A stretch of 64,000 bases of DNA from an uncultured Paracoccaceae bacterium (GTDB taxonomy: Bacteria > Pseudomonadota > Alphaproteobacteria > Rhodobacterales > Rhodobacteraceae), in NCBI GenBank assembly GCA_947503925.1, contig CANNFQ010000006.1, forward strand, positions 186,001-250,000, given 5' to 3'. The notes beneath the pieces were generated by a model. That model did not search any database, was not told the origin of the DNA, and worked only from the letters and a program-made list of their open reading frames with translations. Shown piece after piece: positions 1-7,388 of the stretch. The position numbers and the translations under genes were made by a program. Each line of letters opens with the position of its first letter. Position 1 is the stretch's first letter.

Positions 1-371
1 TTCAACTGGGCCAGCAGGGCCTTTGTATGTACCGCCATTTCGACCTGACAGGCGACCGGTTCGCGTAATTCACCCCGATAGGAGATGATCATCGGCAGTG
101 GCATCCGGTAGAATTGCGTCAGCGTGGCCAGCGTGTTGATCGTCACCCCGATGGCCGTGTTCTGCATGATGATCGCAGGCCGCTTGCCCCCCATGAAGGC
201 CCCGGCGCAAAGCCCCATGCCTTCGTCTTCCTTGTTGGATGGGATGTGGAAAATATCGTCACGTTGGTCAATCTCTTCGATCACACCGGCCAGCTGTTTG
301 CAGGGCACGGTGGTCACGAATGAGACATCGTTGGCGACAAGATCATCAGCGATCTTTTTGTCGATGTTCAT
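1..371 (-). CDS. comD: Sulfopyruvate decarboxylase, alpha subunit (3'-truncated by window edge)
   Basis: This is the N-terminal 123 codons of a thiamine-diphosphate enzyme subunit; the gene runs off the left edge. The protein opens with MNIDKKIADDL and carries the run VPCKQLAGVIEEI, then PSNKEDEGMGLCAGAFMGGK and MQNTAIGVTINTLATL. These match the pyrimidine-binding half of sulfopyruvate and phosphonopyruvate decarboxylases, and the E of NKEDEG fits the conserved glutamate that activates the cofactor. The ComDE pair is known to convert sulfopyruvate to sulfoacetaldehyde. Here it closes a DHPS operon, so it would act after HpsN and sulfolactate dehydrogenation. An AAGG element lies upstream of the ATG. 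The beta subunit (comE) and genes for sulfoacetaldehyde breakdown would be expected outside the window. Phosphonopyruvate decarboxylase is the alternative; the sulfonate context makes it less likely. Confidence 0.82.
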   Translation of the reverse strand, partial: MNIDKKIADDLVANDVSFVTTVPCKQLAGVIEEIDQRDDIFHIPSNKEDEGMGLCAGAFMGGKRPAIIMQNTAIGVTINTLATLTQFYRMPLPMIISYRGELREPVACQVEMAVHTKALLAQL

Positions 372-414
372 CAGGGTTTGCCTTTCTTTCATGCGCCAAT
401 GCGCGTTTTGAGGA

Positions 415-825
415 TTAGGAAGAACGGTGGACATGCACCGCACAAGGTGCGTGCCGTACAACGCGGGCAGCCGTGGACCCCAGCAGATAATCGCTGAGCC
501 CCGGTTTGTGAGAGCCGATCACGATGCAGTCCACGCCCTGTTCGGCGGCGAAGTCGATGATCGTCCGATAGGTGTGTCCCTTGATCAGGACAGCCTCGAT
601 CCCGTCGATCCCGGCCAGTTTGTCGTGCATCAATTTGCGCGCCTTTTCAAAACCTTCTTCGATCACATCTGCGTCCAGATAGGCCAGAACAGAGCCTTGT
701 GGCGCTTCGTGGACATGCAGGGCGATCACCTTACCGGTGCCGCCCGAGAGGGCCTTTGCGATCTCAAGCGTCTGCGCGGATATGCCGTGATCAAGTGCCA
801 TGGGGACAAGTATTTTTGCGTACAT
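415..825 (-). CDS. Universal stress protein (UspA family)
   Basis: A 136-residue single-domain Usp protein. It begins MYAKILVPMALDHG, the usual first beta strand. Near the C-terminus GSHKPGLSDYLLGSTAARVV followed by HAPCAVHVH matches the ATP-binding G-x2-G-x9-G-S/T segment and final strand of the family. The function of such proteins is regulatory or protective and no substrate can be named. It sits between hpsP and comD on the same strand with short gaps (22 and 43 bases), so it is probably co-transcribed with the sulfonate genes. Its length is normal for a single-domain Usp. Confidence 0.85.
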   Translation of the reverse strand: MYAKILVPMALDHGISAQTLEIAKALSGGTGKVIALHVHEAPQGSVLAYLDADVIEEGFEKARKLMHDKLAGIDGIEAVLIKGHTYRTIIDFAAEQGVDCIVIGSHKPGLSDYLLGSTAARVVRHAPCAVHVHRSS

Positions 826-847
826 CTTTGATCTCCTGTTCAGGGGC

Positions 848-1828
848 TTAGCCCCACGGGTTCAACACAATCTTGGGTGCGGCGACTTTGCCCGCCCGCA
901 GGTCCTGAAACGCCCCGAACCCATCGGCCAGGCTGCGCTGTTCGCACCAGTCCAGTGCCCCCAACCGCCCGTCAAAGATTGCAGCGGCGGTATCACGGAA
1001 ATCCTGCGCGGTGTAGGTATAGGTCCCGATGAAGGTGATTTCCTGCAAGGTCATCCGGCGAATATCCAGCCCGCCCAGATCCTCGCCCAGCCCGACATGC
1101 GCGATCACACCCCCGGGGGCTGCAAGGGCAGAGGCGGTTTCGCGGGTTGCGGCATAGCCGACCGCGTCGACGACTAGCGGAAAACTGCCCGCAGGCTTTG
1201 ACATGGCGTTCTGCCCACAATGATCGGTCAGGAAGGCCCGGCGGCTGTCATTGGGTTCGGCTACGGTGATGTCGGTCACCCCCATCGCCTGTAGCGCAAG
1301 GCTGGCTGCAAGCCCGATGGCCCCGCCGCCCAGCACCAATGCCCGCCGGTCCATGGCCGGGTGAAGCGCGTCCAGCGCCAATCGGGCCGCATGCCAACTG
1401 ACGGCGATGGGTTCGGCCAGTGCGGCCTTGTCGAAGGGCACGTTTTCAGGGACCTCGACAAGGTTTGCGGCAGGCATGGAAATGAACTGCGCAAACGCCC
1501 CTTCGCGTGGCGGCATTGAGATGATCTGGCGGTCGGGGCAGAGGTTTTCGCGTCCCGCCTTGCAGGCCGGGCAGGTGCCGCAGGTCACCAGTGGGTTCAC
1601 GGTGACCCGTTTGCCATCCATCGACCCGCCTTGGACGGTCCCTGCTGCCTCATGCCCCAGGATCAGTGGTGCTGGGCGGCGCGCATCATGACCCAGATAG
1701 GCATGCATGTCAGAACCGCAAATTCCCACAGCCTCAACCCGGATCAGGTGTTCGCCCGTTGCGGGGGCAGGGTCGGGGGCATCCCGATAGCCAAGGGTTT
1801 CGACCCCATCGTAAACAAGCGCCTTCAT
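848..1828 (-). CDS. hpsP: Zinc-dependent medium-chain dehydrogenase of the DHPS cluster
   Basis: A 326-residue zinc alcohol dehydrogenase-type protein. Catalytic zinc residues are visible in GICGSDMHAYLGHD and ILGHEAAG. The structural zinc loop is CGTCPACKAGRENLC, with four cysteines. The nucleotide-binding segment reads ALVLGGGAIGLAASLALQ. Its start overlaps the stop of the upstream SDR gene by four bases (ATGA), which indicates translational coupling. In the described hpsKLMNOP clusters, HpsO and HpsP are DHPS 2-dehydrogenases thought to interconvert the S and R forms of DHPS, so that HpsN receives its R substrate. Position and family both fit HpsP. Which letter belongs to the SDR and which to the zinc enzyme is from memory and could be reversed. 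The exact substrate cannot be proven from sequence. Confidence 0.75.
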   Translation of the reverse strand: MKALVYDGVETLGYRDAPDPAPATGEHLIRVEAVGICGSDMHAYLGHDARRPAPLILGHEAAGTVQGGSMDGKRVTVNPLVTCGTCPACKAGRENLCPDRQIISMPPREGAFAQFISMPAANLVEVPENVPFDKAALAEPIAVSWHAARLALDALHPAMDRRALVLGGGAIGLAASLALQAMGVTDITVAEPNDSRRAFLTDHCGQNAMSKPAGSFPLVVDAVGYAATRETASALAAPGGVIAHVGLGEDLGGLDIRRMTLQEITFIGTYTYTAQDFRDTAAAIFDGRLGALDWCEQRSLADGFGAFQDLRAGKVAAPKIVLNPWG

Positions 1829-2586
1829 TTTGCGGTAAATCCCCCATCAACCATCAAAACCTGCCCGGTCACATATGACGATGCGTCCGAGCATAAGAAC
1901 AGAACTGGCCCGTCGATATCCTGCAACGTGCCGTTGCGCCCCAGACATGTCTGATCGGCATTGCGCTGGGCGCGGGCAGGGTCGTCAAACACCGACGCTG
2001 TCAGTTCGGTCGGGAAAAACCCCGGCCCAATGGCGTTGGCGGTGATCCCATGCAATGACCATGCTTCGGCCATGGCGCGGGTCAGCTGCGCGATGCCGCC
2101 TTTGGTGGCCCCATAGGCGATGCCACCGGGGAAGGCGCGAGTCGTCTGCAGGCTGGCGAAATTCACGATCCGCCCCCAGCCTTTGGCCTTCATCGCGGGC
2201 ACCAGTGCCTGTGACAGGAAAAATGGCGCAGAAAGGTTGATCGCCAGCGTCTGATCCCATCCTTCATCGGTGACATCATCCGCAACCTCGCGGGTGTTCA
2301 ACCCTGCCGCATGGATGATGATATCGGGTGCGCCAAAGGGTGCGGCAATGTCCGTTGCCAATTGGGTGATGCCGGGCCGGTCCGTGATATCGGCAGCCAC
2401 TGCGGCGGCGCTGTCGCCGACTTCATCACGCATCTGTTGCAGCGCCTCTGCGCGTCGCGCGACCCCCACGACCTGCGCGCCTGCGGCGGCCAGGGCCACA
2501 GCAGCACGTCGTCCAAGGCCAGAGCTTGCGCCAGTGACGCAAGCGACCTTGCCCGTCAGGTCGAAAAGGGTGCGTGGGTCAGCCAT
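1825..2586 (-). CDS. hpsO: Short-chain dehydrogenase/reductase of the DHPS cluster
   Basis: A classical SDR of 253 residues. The cofactor motif is TGASSGLGRRAAVALAAAGA near residue 18, the structural motif appears as HAAGLN, the catalytic tyrosine and lysine are in YGATKGGIAQ, and the C-terminal MVDGGFT is typical. It overlaps hpsN by one base (TGATG) upstream and hpsP by four bases downstream, so the three are one translational unit. By position it corresponds to HpsO, a DHPS 2-dehydrogenase that with HpsP would racemise DHPS through a keto intermediate. The SDR family is broad, so the name depends on context. Confidence 0.75.
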   Translation of the reverse strand: MADPRTLFDLTGKVACVTGASSGLGRRAAVALAAAGAQVVGVARRAEALQQMRDEVGDSAAAVAADITDRPGITQLATDIAAPFGAPDIIIHAAGLNTREVADDVTDEGWDQTLAINLSAPFFLSQALVPAMKAKGWGRIVNFASLQTTRAFPGGIAYGATKGGIAQLTRAMAEAWSLHGITANAIGPGFFPTELTASVFDDPARAQRNADQTCLGRNGTLQDIDGPVLFLCSDASSYVTGQVLMVDGGFTAK

Positions 2587-3893
2587 CAGCCTTCTGCGGA
2601 CAGATCGAAGTTTTCACCGGGGAAGTATTTGGCCAGCCGGACATCGGCAGCGCGCGCGTGCCCTTCCATGCCTTCCAGCCGCGAAATCCGCGCGGTGGCT
2701 TCGGCCACACGCTTGGATGCGTCGCGCGTGGTGCGCTGCCAGGTGACGATCTTCATGTATTTATGCACGGACAAGCCGCCGGTGTAGCTGGCCGCGCCCG
2801 ACGTCGGCAGCACGTGGTTGGTGCCGGTTGCCTTGTCGCCATAAGACACGGTGGTTTCTTCGCCCAGGAAAAGCGAACCATAGCAGGTCAAACGGTTCAG
2901 CCACCAATCAAGGTCAGCGGCCTGCACTGTCAGGTGTTCGGGCGCGTATTCGTCGGAACAGGCGGCCATGTCTTCGCGGTCGGCGCAGATGATAACCTCT
3001 GCATAATCGCGCCATGCGGCTGCGGCGTTATCGCGGTTCAATTCCGGCAGGTCGGCGATCAGGTCGGGGACCATCGTCATAACTTTTTCGGCCAAAGCCC
3101 GGTCATCGGTGACCAGCCAGACGGGCGAGTTGTAGCCATGTTCGGCCTGGCTGACGAGGTCGGTTGCCACGACATGTGCATCAGCATCCTTATCGGCAAG
3201 GATCAGGCTGTCTGTTGGCCCTGCGATCATGTCGATGCCGACACGACCAAACAGAATGCGCTTGGCTTCGGCCACAAACTGGTTGCCGGGTCCGACGAGG
3301 ATGTTGGCCTTGGGCAGACCAAACAGGCCAAATGTCATGGCTGCAACACCCTGTACACCGCCCATCGCCATAATCTTGTCCGCGCCGCAGATATGGGCGG
3401 CGTAGACGATGGCGGGGGCCACGCCGGTTTCGGGACGGGGGGGCGAACAGGCGGCGATGTGGCGGCAGCCGGCAACTTTGGCCGTTGTCACCGTCATGAT
3501 GGCAGAGGCGATGTGGCTATAGCGCCCGCCGGGGACATAACAGCCAGCGGCATCCACCGGGATCGCCTTTTGACCTGCGATGAAGCCCGGCTCAATCTCC
3601 ATCTCCACATCTGTCAGGGTGGATTTCTGGGTTTCGGCAAAGCGGCGCACGTTGTCGTGGGCGAAACGAATATCGGCCTTGAGCTTTTCGGGCACCAGAT
3701 CACAGGCGGCTTTAATCTCGTCCTCTGTCATGATGACATTGCCATCATATTGGTCGAACTTGGCGGCGTAGTCCATTGCTTTGGCGTCACCACCGGTTTC
3801 GATATCAGACAGGATGCCCTGCACGATATCATGGGTTTTGGAGGCGTCCGACTTTGCCGTCAGTGTCGCTTTTTTCAGGTATTCACGCGTCAT
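2586..3893 (-). CDS. hpsN: DHPS 3-dehydrogenase (sulfopropanediol dehydrogenase), histidinol dehydrogenase family
   Basis: A 435-residue protein of the HisD fold. HpsN is known to oxidise (R)-2,3-dihydroxypropane-1-sulfonate to (R)-sulfolactate with NAD. The zinc ligands of HisD can be placed at Q249 and H252 (SQAEH), D353 (YGDKATG) and H412 (MEGHARA). The catalytic pair E319-H320 lies in YAPEHL, and H360 in TNHVLPT. Where true HisD has GPSEI this protein has GPTDS, and the following segments diverge, which suggests a different substrate. The gene sits between TRAP transporter and dehydrogenase genes, not among histidine genes. A second family member in this window (62.3-63.6 kb) is the better HisD candidate. 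The ATG lies 11 bases after the TRAP large permease gene. Confidence 0.85.
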   Translation of the reverse strand: MTREYLKKATLTAKSDASKTHDIVQGILSDIETGGDAKAMDYAAKFDQYDGNVIMTEDEIKAACDLVPEKLKADIRFAHDNVRRFAETQKSTLTDVEMEIEPGFIAGQKAIPVDAAGCYVPGGRYSHIASAIMTVTTAKVAGCRHIAACSPPRPETGVAPAIVYAAHICGADKIMAMGGVQGVAAMTFGLFGLPKANILVGPGNQFVAEAKRILFGRVGIDMIAGPTDSLILADKDADAHVVATDLVSQAEHGYNSPVWLVTDDRALAEKVMTMVPDLIADLPELNRDNAAAAWRDYAEVIICADREDMAACSDEYAPEHLTVQAADLDWWLNRLTCYGSLFLGEETTVSYGDKATGTNHVLPTSGAASYTGGLSVHKYMKIVTWQRTTRDASKRVAEATARISRLEGMEGHARAADVRLAKYFPGENFDLSAEG

Positions 3894-3904
3894 TTTTGAA
3901 CTTC

Positions 3905-5233
3905 CTACTTATAGATATCTGGCAGCAGCGTTGTCGAGATCGCTGGCACATAGGCGATCAGCAACACCACAACGAACATGCACAGGACGAATGGAACGGC
4001 GCGGGCCGCGATTTTCAGAATACTTTCCCCTGTGATCCCAGAGACCACGAACAGGTTCAGCCCCAGTGGCGGTGTGATGAAGCCAACCCCAAGGGCGGTG
4101 ATCATCATGATGCAGAACTGGATTTCGTTCATACCGATATTGTCGGCCAATGGTTTCAGGATGGGTGCAAGGATCACGATATTGGGCGTGGTTTCCATCA
4201 CGCAGCCTGCCGCGATCAGGATACCGATCATCAGAAGGATCAGGATCCAAGGTTCATCCGTCAGGCTGGTGATTGAGGTCACGAAGCCTTGTGGCACACC
4301 CATGATTGCCAGCGCTTCGGCCAGTGGCACGGAAAAGGCGATGATGGGCAGGATAACCCCGTTCACCTTGGCCGAACTGACCAGCATGGCGGGGAAATCG
4401 GCCAGGGACAGCGTGCGCAGGATGAACCCCATCATGATGGTCACGACAACGGCGGTTGCCCCTGCCTCTGTCGGGGTCAGACGCCCCGAGAAGATGCCGT
4501 AGAAGATGATGCCCGGTACGATAAACGCATACCAACCGGATTTCAGCGAGCGGCCCAGATTGCCGAACCATTCGCCGGCTGTCATCATCCCGCCGCCTTC
4601 GTAGTTGTAGATGCGGTTGACGATCAGATTGGTGATCAGGATCGAAAACAGGATCGCCAGACCGGGGATCAATGCCGCCAGAAACAGGGTCGAGGCGGAT
4701 ATGCCCAGTACAAGCCCGATAATGATATAGGCGATGGAAGGCGGGATCAGGATGCCGGTACAGGCACCCGCAGCCACCAGTGCGCAGGCATAGGGCCGCG
4801 GATAACCGCTTTCGACCAGCCGGTCGATTGTCATGCGCCCCACCGCCGCCGCACCCGCCGCGTCAGAGCCTGAGATGGCCGCGAACATGCCGCAAACCAG
4901 CACCGTGGCGGACCCGAAACCACCCTTGGCAAAACATGTCAGCGCCTCGGCCACATCCAGAAATTTTCGCGATAGCCCGGTTCGGACAAGCACGTCACCT
5001 GTCAGGATAAAGAGCGGCACAGCCGTCAACGCAAAGGCGTCAATCCCGGTGAAAAGCCGTTCGCCAACAAGGCTGAGCGGTAGATCCCCCGACATGACAA
5101 GCATCAGGATGGCTGATGTGCCGATTGCGGCCCAGACAGGCACGGCCAGTGCGATAAGAAGGACGAAAAGGATCACAGGTACGTAAAAGTCCCACCCCAG
5201 TTCGACCGTTTGATTAAGCGTATTCCAAAGCAT
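3905..5233 (-). CDS. hpsM: TRAP transporter large permease (DctM type) for DHPS
   Basis: A 442-residue integral membrane protein with about 11-12 hydrophobic segments. Family signatures include LFILTGDVLVRTGLS, VCGMFAAISGSDAAGAAAVG, GACTGILIPPSIAYIIIG and MITALGVGFITPPLGLNLFV. The two glycine- and proline-rich hairpin segments are typical of the DctM channel. With the small permease and binding protein it would form a sodium-driven importer in the inner membrane. Position next to hpsN points to DHPS as substrate, but TRAP specificity lies in the binding protein and is not readable here. It starts 13 bases after the small permease gene. Confidence 0.85.
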   Translation of the reverse strand: MLWNTLNQTVELGWDFYVPVILFVLLIALAVPVWAAIGTSAILMLVMSGDLPLSLVGERLFTGIDAFALTAVPLFILTGDVLVRTGLSRKFLDVAEALTCFAKGGFGSATVLVCGMFAAISGSDAAGAAAVGRMTIDRLVESGYPRPYACALVAAGACTGILIPPSIAYIIIGLVLGISASTLFLAALIPGLAILFSILITNLIVNRIYNYEGGGMMTAGEWFGNLGRSLKSGWYAFIVPGIIFYGIFSGRLTPTEAGATAVVVTIMMGFILRTLSLADFPAMLVSSAKVNGVILPIIAFSVPLAEALAIMGVPQGFVTSITSLTDEPWILILLMIGILIAAGCVMETTPNIVILAPILKPLADNIGMNEIQFCIMMITALGVGFITPPLGLNLFVVSGITGESILKIAARAVPFVLCMFVVVLLIAYVPAISTTLLPDIYK

Positions 5234-5246
5234 ATCGGTCCCGCCC

Positions 5247-5759
5247 CTAGTCGAACAGTTTATCGCCTTCGTAGACGGGTGTGCCGTCCCGAAGCGATTT
5301 CACGTCACGGATGAATGATTGCACCAGTCGCAAGATCATCAGCGCAAAGCCAAGTGGAACGGCCATCAGGAACCAGACCTTTGAAACCCGCAGCCCGTCT
5401 GTGACCGAGCCGAACTTGGCCGAGACATGGACCGTTTCAATGGACCAGTAGAGCGCGATGATCGCCACGCCGAACATCACCAGATCGCCAAAGATATAGA
5501 GGACGGCCTTTGCGCGCGGCCCCATGTAATGCATCAGCACGTCAATGCGGATATGCGCCCGTTCCTTGACCGCGGCAGCCGCCCCGACCCAAGCCAGATA
5601 AATGAAGGAATAGCGCACGATCTCTTCGCCCCAGATGGACGAGTATGAGAAAATCTCGCGCCGCAGCACCTCGATCGCCATGGTGATGACCAGCATGACG
5701 TAGAAGACCAGAAGCAGCCAACGCTCGGCGTCCCTGTCGAACCTTTGCAATAATCCCAT
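5247..5759 (-). CDS. hpsL: TRAP transporter small permease (DctQ type) for DHPS
   Basis: A four-helix membrane protein of 170 residues, normal for DctQ. Helices include WLLLVFYVMLVITMAIEVL, then YSFIYLAWVGAAAAVKERAH (the common W-x-G-x4-x-R-x-H family motif), then AVLYIFGDLVMFGVAIIAL and VWFLMAVPLGFALMILRL. I chose the ATG that gives MGLLQRFDRDAE because GGAG lies seven bases upstream; a longer reading begins 69 bases earlier without such a site. It sits between the binding protein and the large permease genes. A strong hairpin separates it from the binding-protein gene. Confidence 0.85.
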   Translation of the reverse strand: MGLLQRFDRDAERWLLLVFYVMLVITMAIEVLRREIFSYSSIWGEEIVRYSFIYLAWVGAAAAVKERAHIRIDVLMHYMGPRAKAVLYIFGDLVMFGVAIIALYWSIETVHVSAKFGSVTDGLRVSKVWFLMAVPLGFALMILRLVQSFIRDVKSLRDGTPVYEGDKLFD

Positions 5760-5840
5760 CTTGTCGCTCCGTGAAACGGCCGCACGGTACCGTTTGGCCA
5801 AAGGCTGGCCAGTGATCCCGTGATGCATTGTGAGGAGGTG

Positions 5841-5864
5841 CCGGACGCCTGATATGGCGTCCGG
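5841..5864 (-). other. Intercistronic hairpin between hpsK and hpsL
   Basis: Perfect 9-bp stem CCGGACGCC/GGCGTCCGG with a 6-base loop, just after the stop codon of the binding-protein gene. There is no U-run, so it is not a standard terminator. Such hairpins after solute-binding protein genes often stabilise the upstream message and give more binding protein than permease; that role is inferred. Confidence 0.6.
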
Positions 5865-5873
5865 CGGATCGTT

Positions 5874-7022
5874 TTAGGCGTCGTGGACGTAGTATTTGCC
5901 CTGCGTGCCAGCAGCTTCTTCCATCTTGGCGAAAGCGTCCATGGAACCGGCAAGCTCTGTCTTGAACTCGTCCCATTCGGAGCGCTGGAAGCCGCCTGCC
6001 TCTTTCCATTCGCCCAGCTGATCGTCGCTGAGGCTGTGGAATTCGACACCGGCCTTGGCTAGTTCGGCCATGGCGTAGGCGCGGGCGGATGGCACCTTGG
6101 CCAGGTTCTGGTGCGCAGTCATTTCTGACCCCCACATGATCCCTTCCTGCACATCGGCGGGCATGGAGTTGAACCATTCCAGGTTACACGAATAAACCTG
6201 ACTGTCCGGCACGGCCTGGGTAAAGGTCACGTGGGACAGGATATCCTTGAAACCAAATACATAAAGCGCGCCAACAGATGGGTCGAGCGCATCTGCCACA
6301 CCTTGTTTGATCGCAGACGGTGTTTCACCCCAGGCAACCGGCGTCGGGTTCGCGCCAACCATGCGGTAATACTGTTGCAACATCTTGGAACCGGGGACCC
6401 GGAATTTCACACCGGACAGATCGGATGGCGACAGAACGGCACCTGCGCCGCCTTTGCGCACCGCAATCACGCGTGGGTCGATATTGACGTAGAACAGCGC
6501 CTTGAAGCCCGCTGCCTCCACCTTGGGATGCACTTCGGTATTCCAGAAATCGGAGTTCACAAGGTTGGTGAAACGCTGATTGGAACCACACAGATACGGC
6601 ATGTTGATCAGGTCAACAGTGGATGCAAATGGGGCGAAGTTGGAAAGCGAATGCTGTGCGGCCTGAATGGTGCCGCCCTGAACCGCCTGCACCAGCGCGC
6701 CGCCTGCACCAAGCTGCCCGCCGGGGGCCAGTTTGACATAGACCTTGCCGTTGGTCGCGTTCTGGATGTTTTCCTTCAGGTCCAGTTGCATGATCGGATA
6801 GCTGCGCGATGCGCCCAGCACATAGGCGGTGGCGATGGTCATCACGTGATCAGCCGCATTTTCGCGGTCACGTTCTTCATTGGCGGTCTGCGCAACAGCG
6901 GCGGATGACCAAAGCATCCCACCGGCGCTCGCAACCATCGCAGCCGTAAAGCCGCCTGTCGCCGTCAATTTCAGAAAGTTCCGGCGCTCGGCCGACGCCA
7001 GTGCGCGCTTGTCGTTATCCAT
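5874..7022 (-). CDS. hpsK: TRAP transporter solute-binding protein (DctP type), Tat-exported, for DHPS
   Basis: A 382-residue periplasmic receptor. The N-terminus has a twin-arginine signal (ERRNFLKLTATGG followed by a hydrophobic stretch ending SSAAVAQT), so it is probably exported folded. The DctP core is visible in VKLAPGGQLGAGGALVQAVQ, GVKFRVPGSKMLQQYYRMVG, and VAWGETPSAIKQGVADALD. The arginine of KFRVPGS is the family's conserved ligand carboxylate or sulfonate contact. The start MDNDKRAL was chosen because GGGAGGA lies six bases upstream; a longer in-frame reading lacks a better site. It is the first transporter gene of the operon after a small membrane protein. Ligand assignment rests on the neighbouring hps genes. 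Confidence 0.85.
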   Translation of the reverse strand: MDNDKRALASAERRNFLKLTATGGFTAAMVASAGGMLWSSAAVAQTANEERDRENAADHVMTIATAYVLGASRSYPIMQLDLKENIQNATNGKVYVKLAPGGQLGAGGALVQAVQGGTIQAAQHSLSNFAPFASTVDLINMPYLCGSNQRFTNLVNSDFWNTEVHPKVEAAGFKALFYVNIDPRVIAVRKGGAGAVLSPSDLSGVKFRVPGSKMLQQYYRMVGANPTPVAWGETPSAIKQGVADALDPSVGALYVFGFKDILSHVTFTQAVPDSQVYSCNLEWFNSMPADVQEGIMWGSEMTAHQNLAKVPSARAYAMAELAKAGVEFHSLSDDQLGEWKEAGGFQRSEWDEFKTELAGSMDAFAKMEEAAGTQGKYYVHDA

Positions 7023-7044
7023 TCGGTATCCTCCCGTGGGGTGT

Positions 7045-7230
7045 TCAACTGCCATTCTTGTTCTTGCGGGCAGCTTCCTTCTGCAGAATCGCAACGACAA
7101 AAAGCAGTGTCGCTACGAAGAGAACCAACATCTCGCCCACATCTCCCAGAAAGGCATTGCTTCCATAGGCACCCATCACGACATTGGCGAAATATACAAC
7201 AAAAACGATGATGGAAGCTGCAAGAAACAT
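7045..7230 (-). CDS. Small two-helix membrane protein, first gene of the DHPS operon
   Basis: A 61-residue protein with two hydrophobic stretches, FLAASIIVFVVYFANVVMGA and EMLVLFVATLLFVVAILQ, followed by the basic tail KEAARKNKNGS. I do not recognise a named family. GGAGGG lies eight bases before the ATG, a strong ribosome site, and the gene is 22 bases upstream of the binding-protein gene, so it should be translated as the first cistron. The predicted promoter and both LacI-type operators lie immediately upstream. It could be an accessory subunit of the transporter or a leader-encoded membrane peptide; neither is shown by sequence. Confidence 0.7.
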   Translation of the reverse strand: MFLAASIIVFVVYFANVVMGAYGSNAFLGDVGEMLVLFVATLLFVVAILQKEAARKNKNGS

Positions 7231-7267
7231 GGGCCAAACCCTCCGTGGCGCGTCGATTCCGTGCTTT

Positions 7268-7296
7268 AACGTAACCGCTTACATTTTTGACTGCAA
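7268..7296 (-). promoter_or_regulatory. Predicted sigma-70 promoter of the DHPS operon
   Basis: On the minus strand TTGCAG and TACGTT are spaced by exactly 17 bases. The start would fall about 30 bases before the first ATG. Both hexamers overlap the operator palindromes listed separately. Hexamer matches are moderate, so the call leans on spacing and context. Confidence 0.5.
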
Positions 7297-7305
7297 GCCC
7301 TTACA
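7270..7305. promoter_or_regulatory. Two LacI-family operator-like palindromes
   Basis: The first, CGTAACCGCTTACA, has the symmetric core GTAA-CCGC-TTAC typical of LacI/GalR operators with a central CG. The second, TGCAAGCCCTTACA, has half-sites TGCAA and TTACA, one mismatch from symmetry, and lacks the central CG. Their starts are 22 bases apart, two helical turns. They lie between the divergent LacI-type gene and the operon and overlap the predicted -35 and -10, as expected for repression. Confidence 0.65.
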
Positions 7306-7388
7306 TTTTACAGTCAGGTTTTTGCGTTTATACCATCGTGATGTGTGTGGCATTGCGTCATACAAGAGCCGAGAGACGGGAATAGCCG

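Noticed and set aside
2586..3893. Annotation of this gene as hisD
   Set aside because: Its neighbours are sulfonate and TRAP genes, and a second homologue near murA has the HisD-type active-site wording.
2574..3899. Long plus-strand open frame of 441 codons opposite hpsN
   Set aside because: It mirrors a clearly coding dehydrogenase gene, has histidine- and cysteine-rich shadow composition and no ribosome site.
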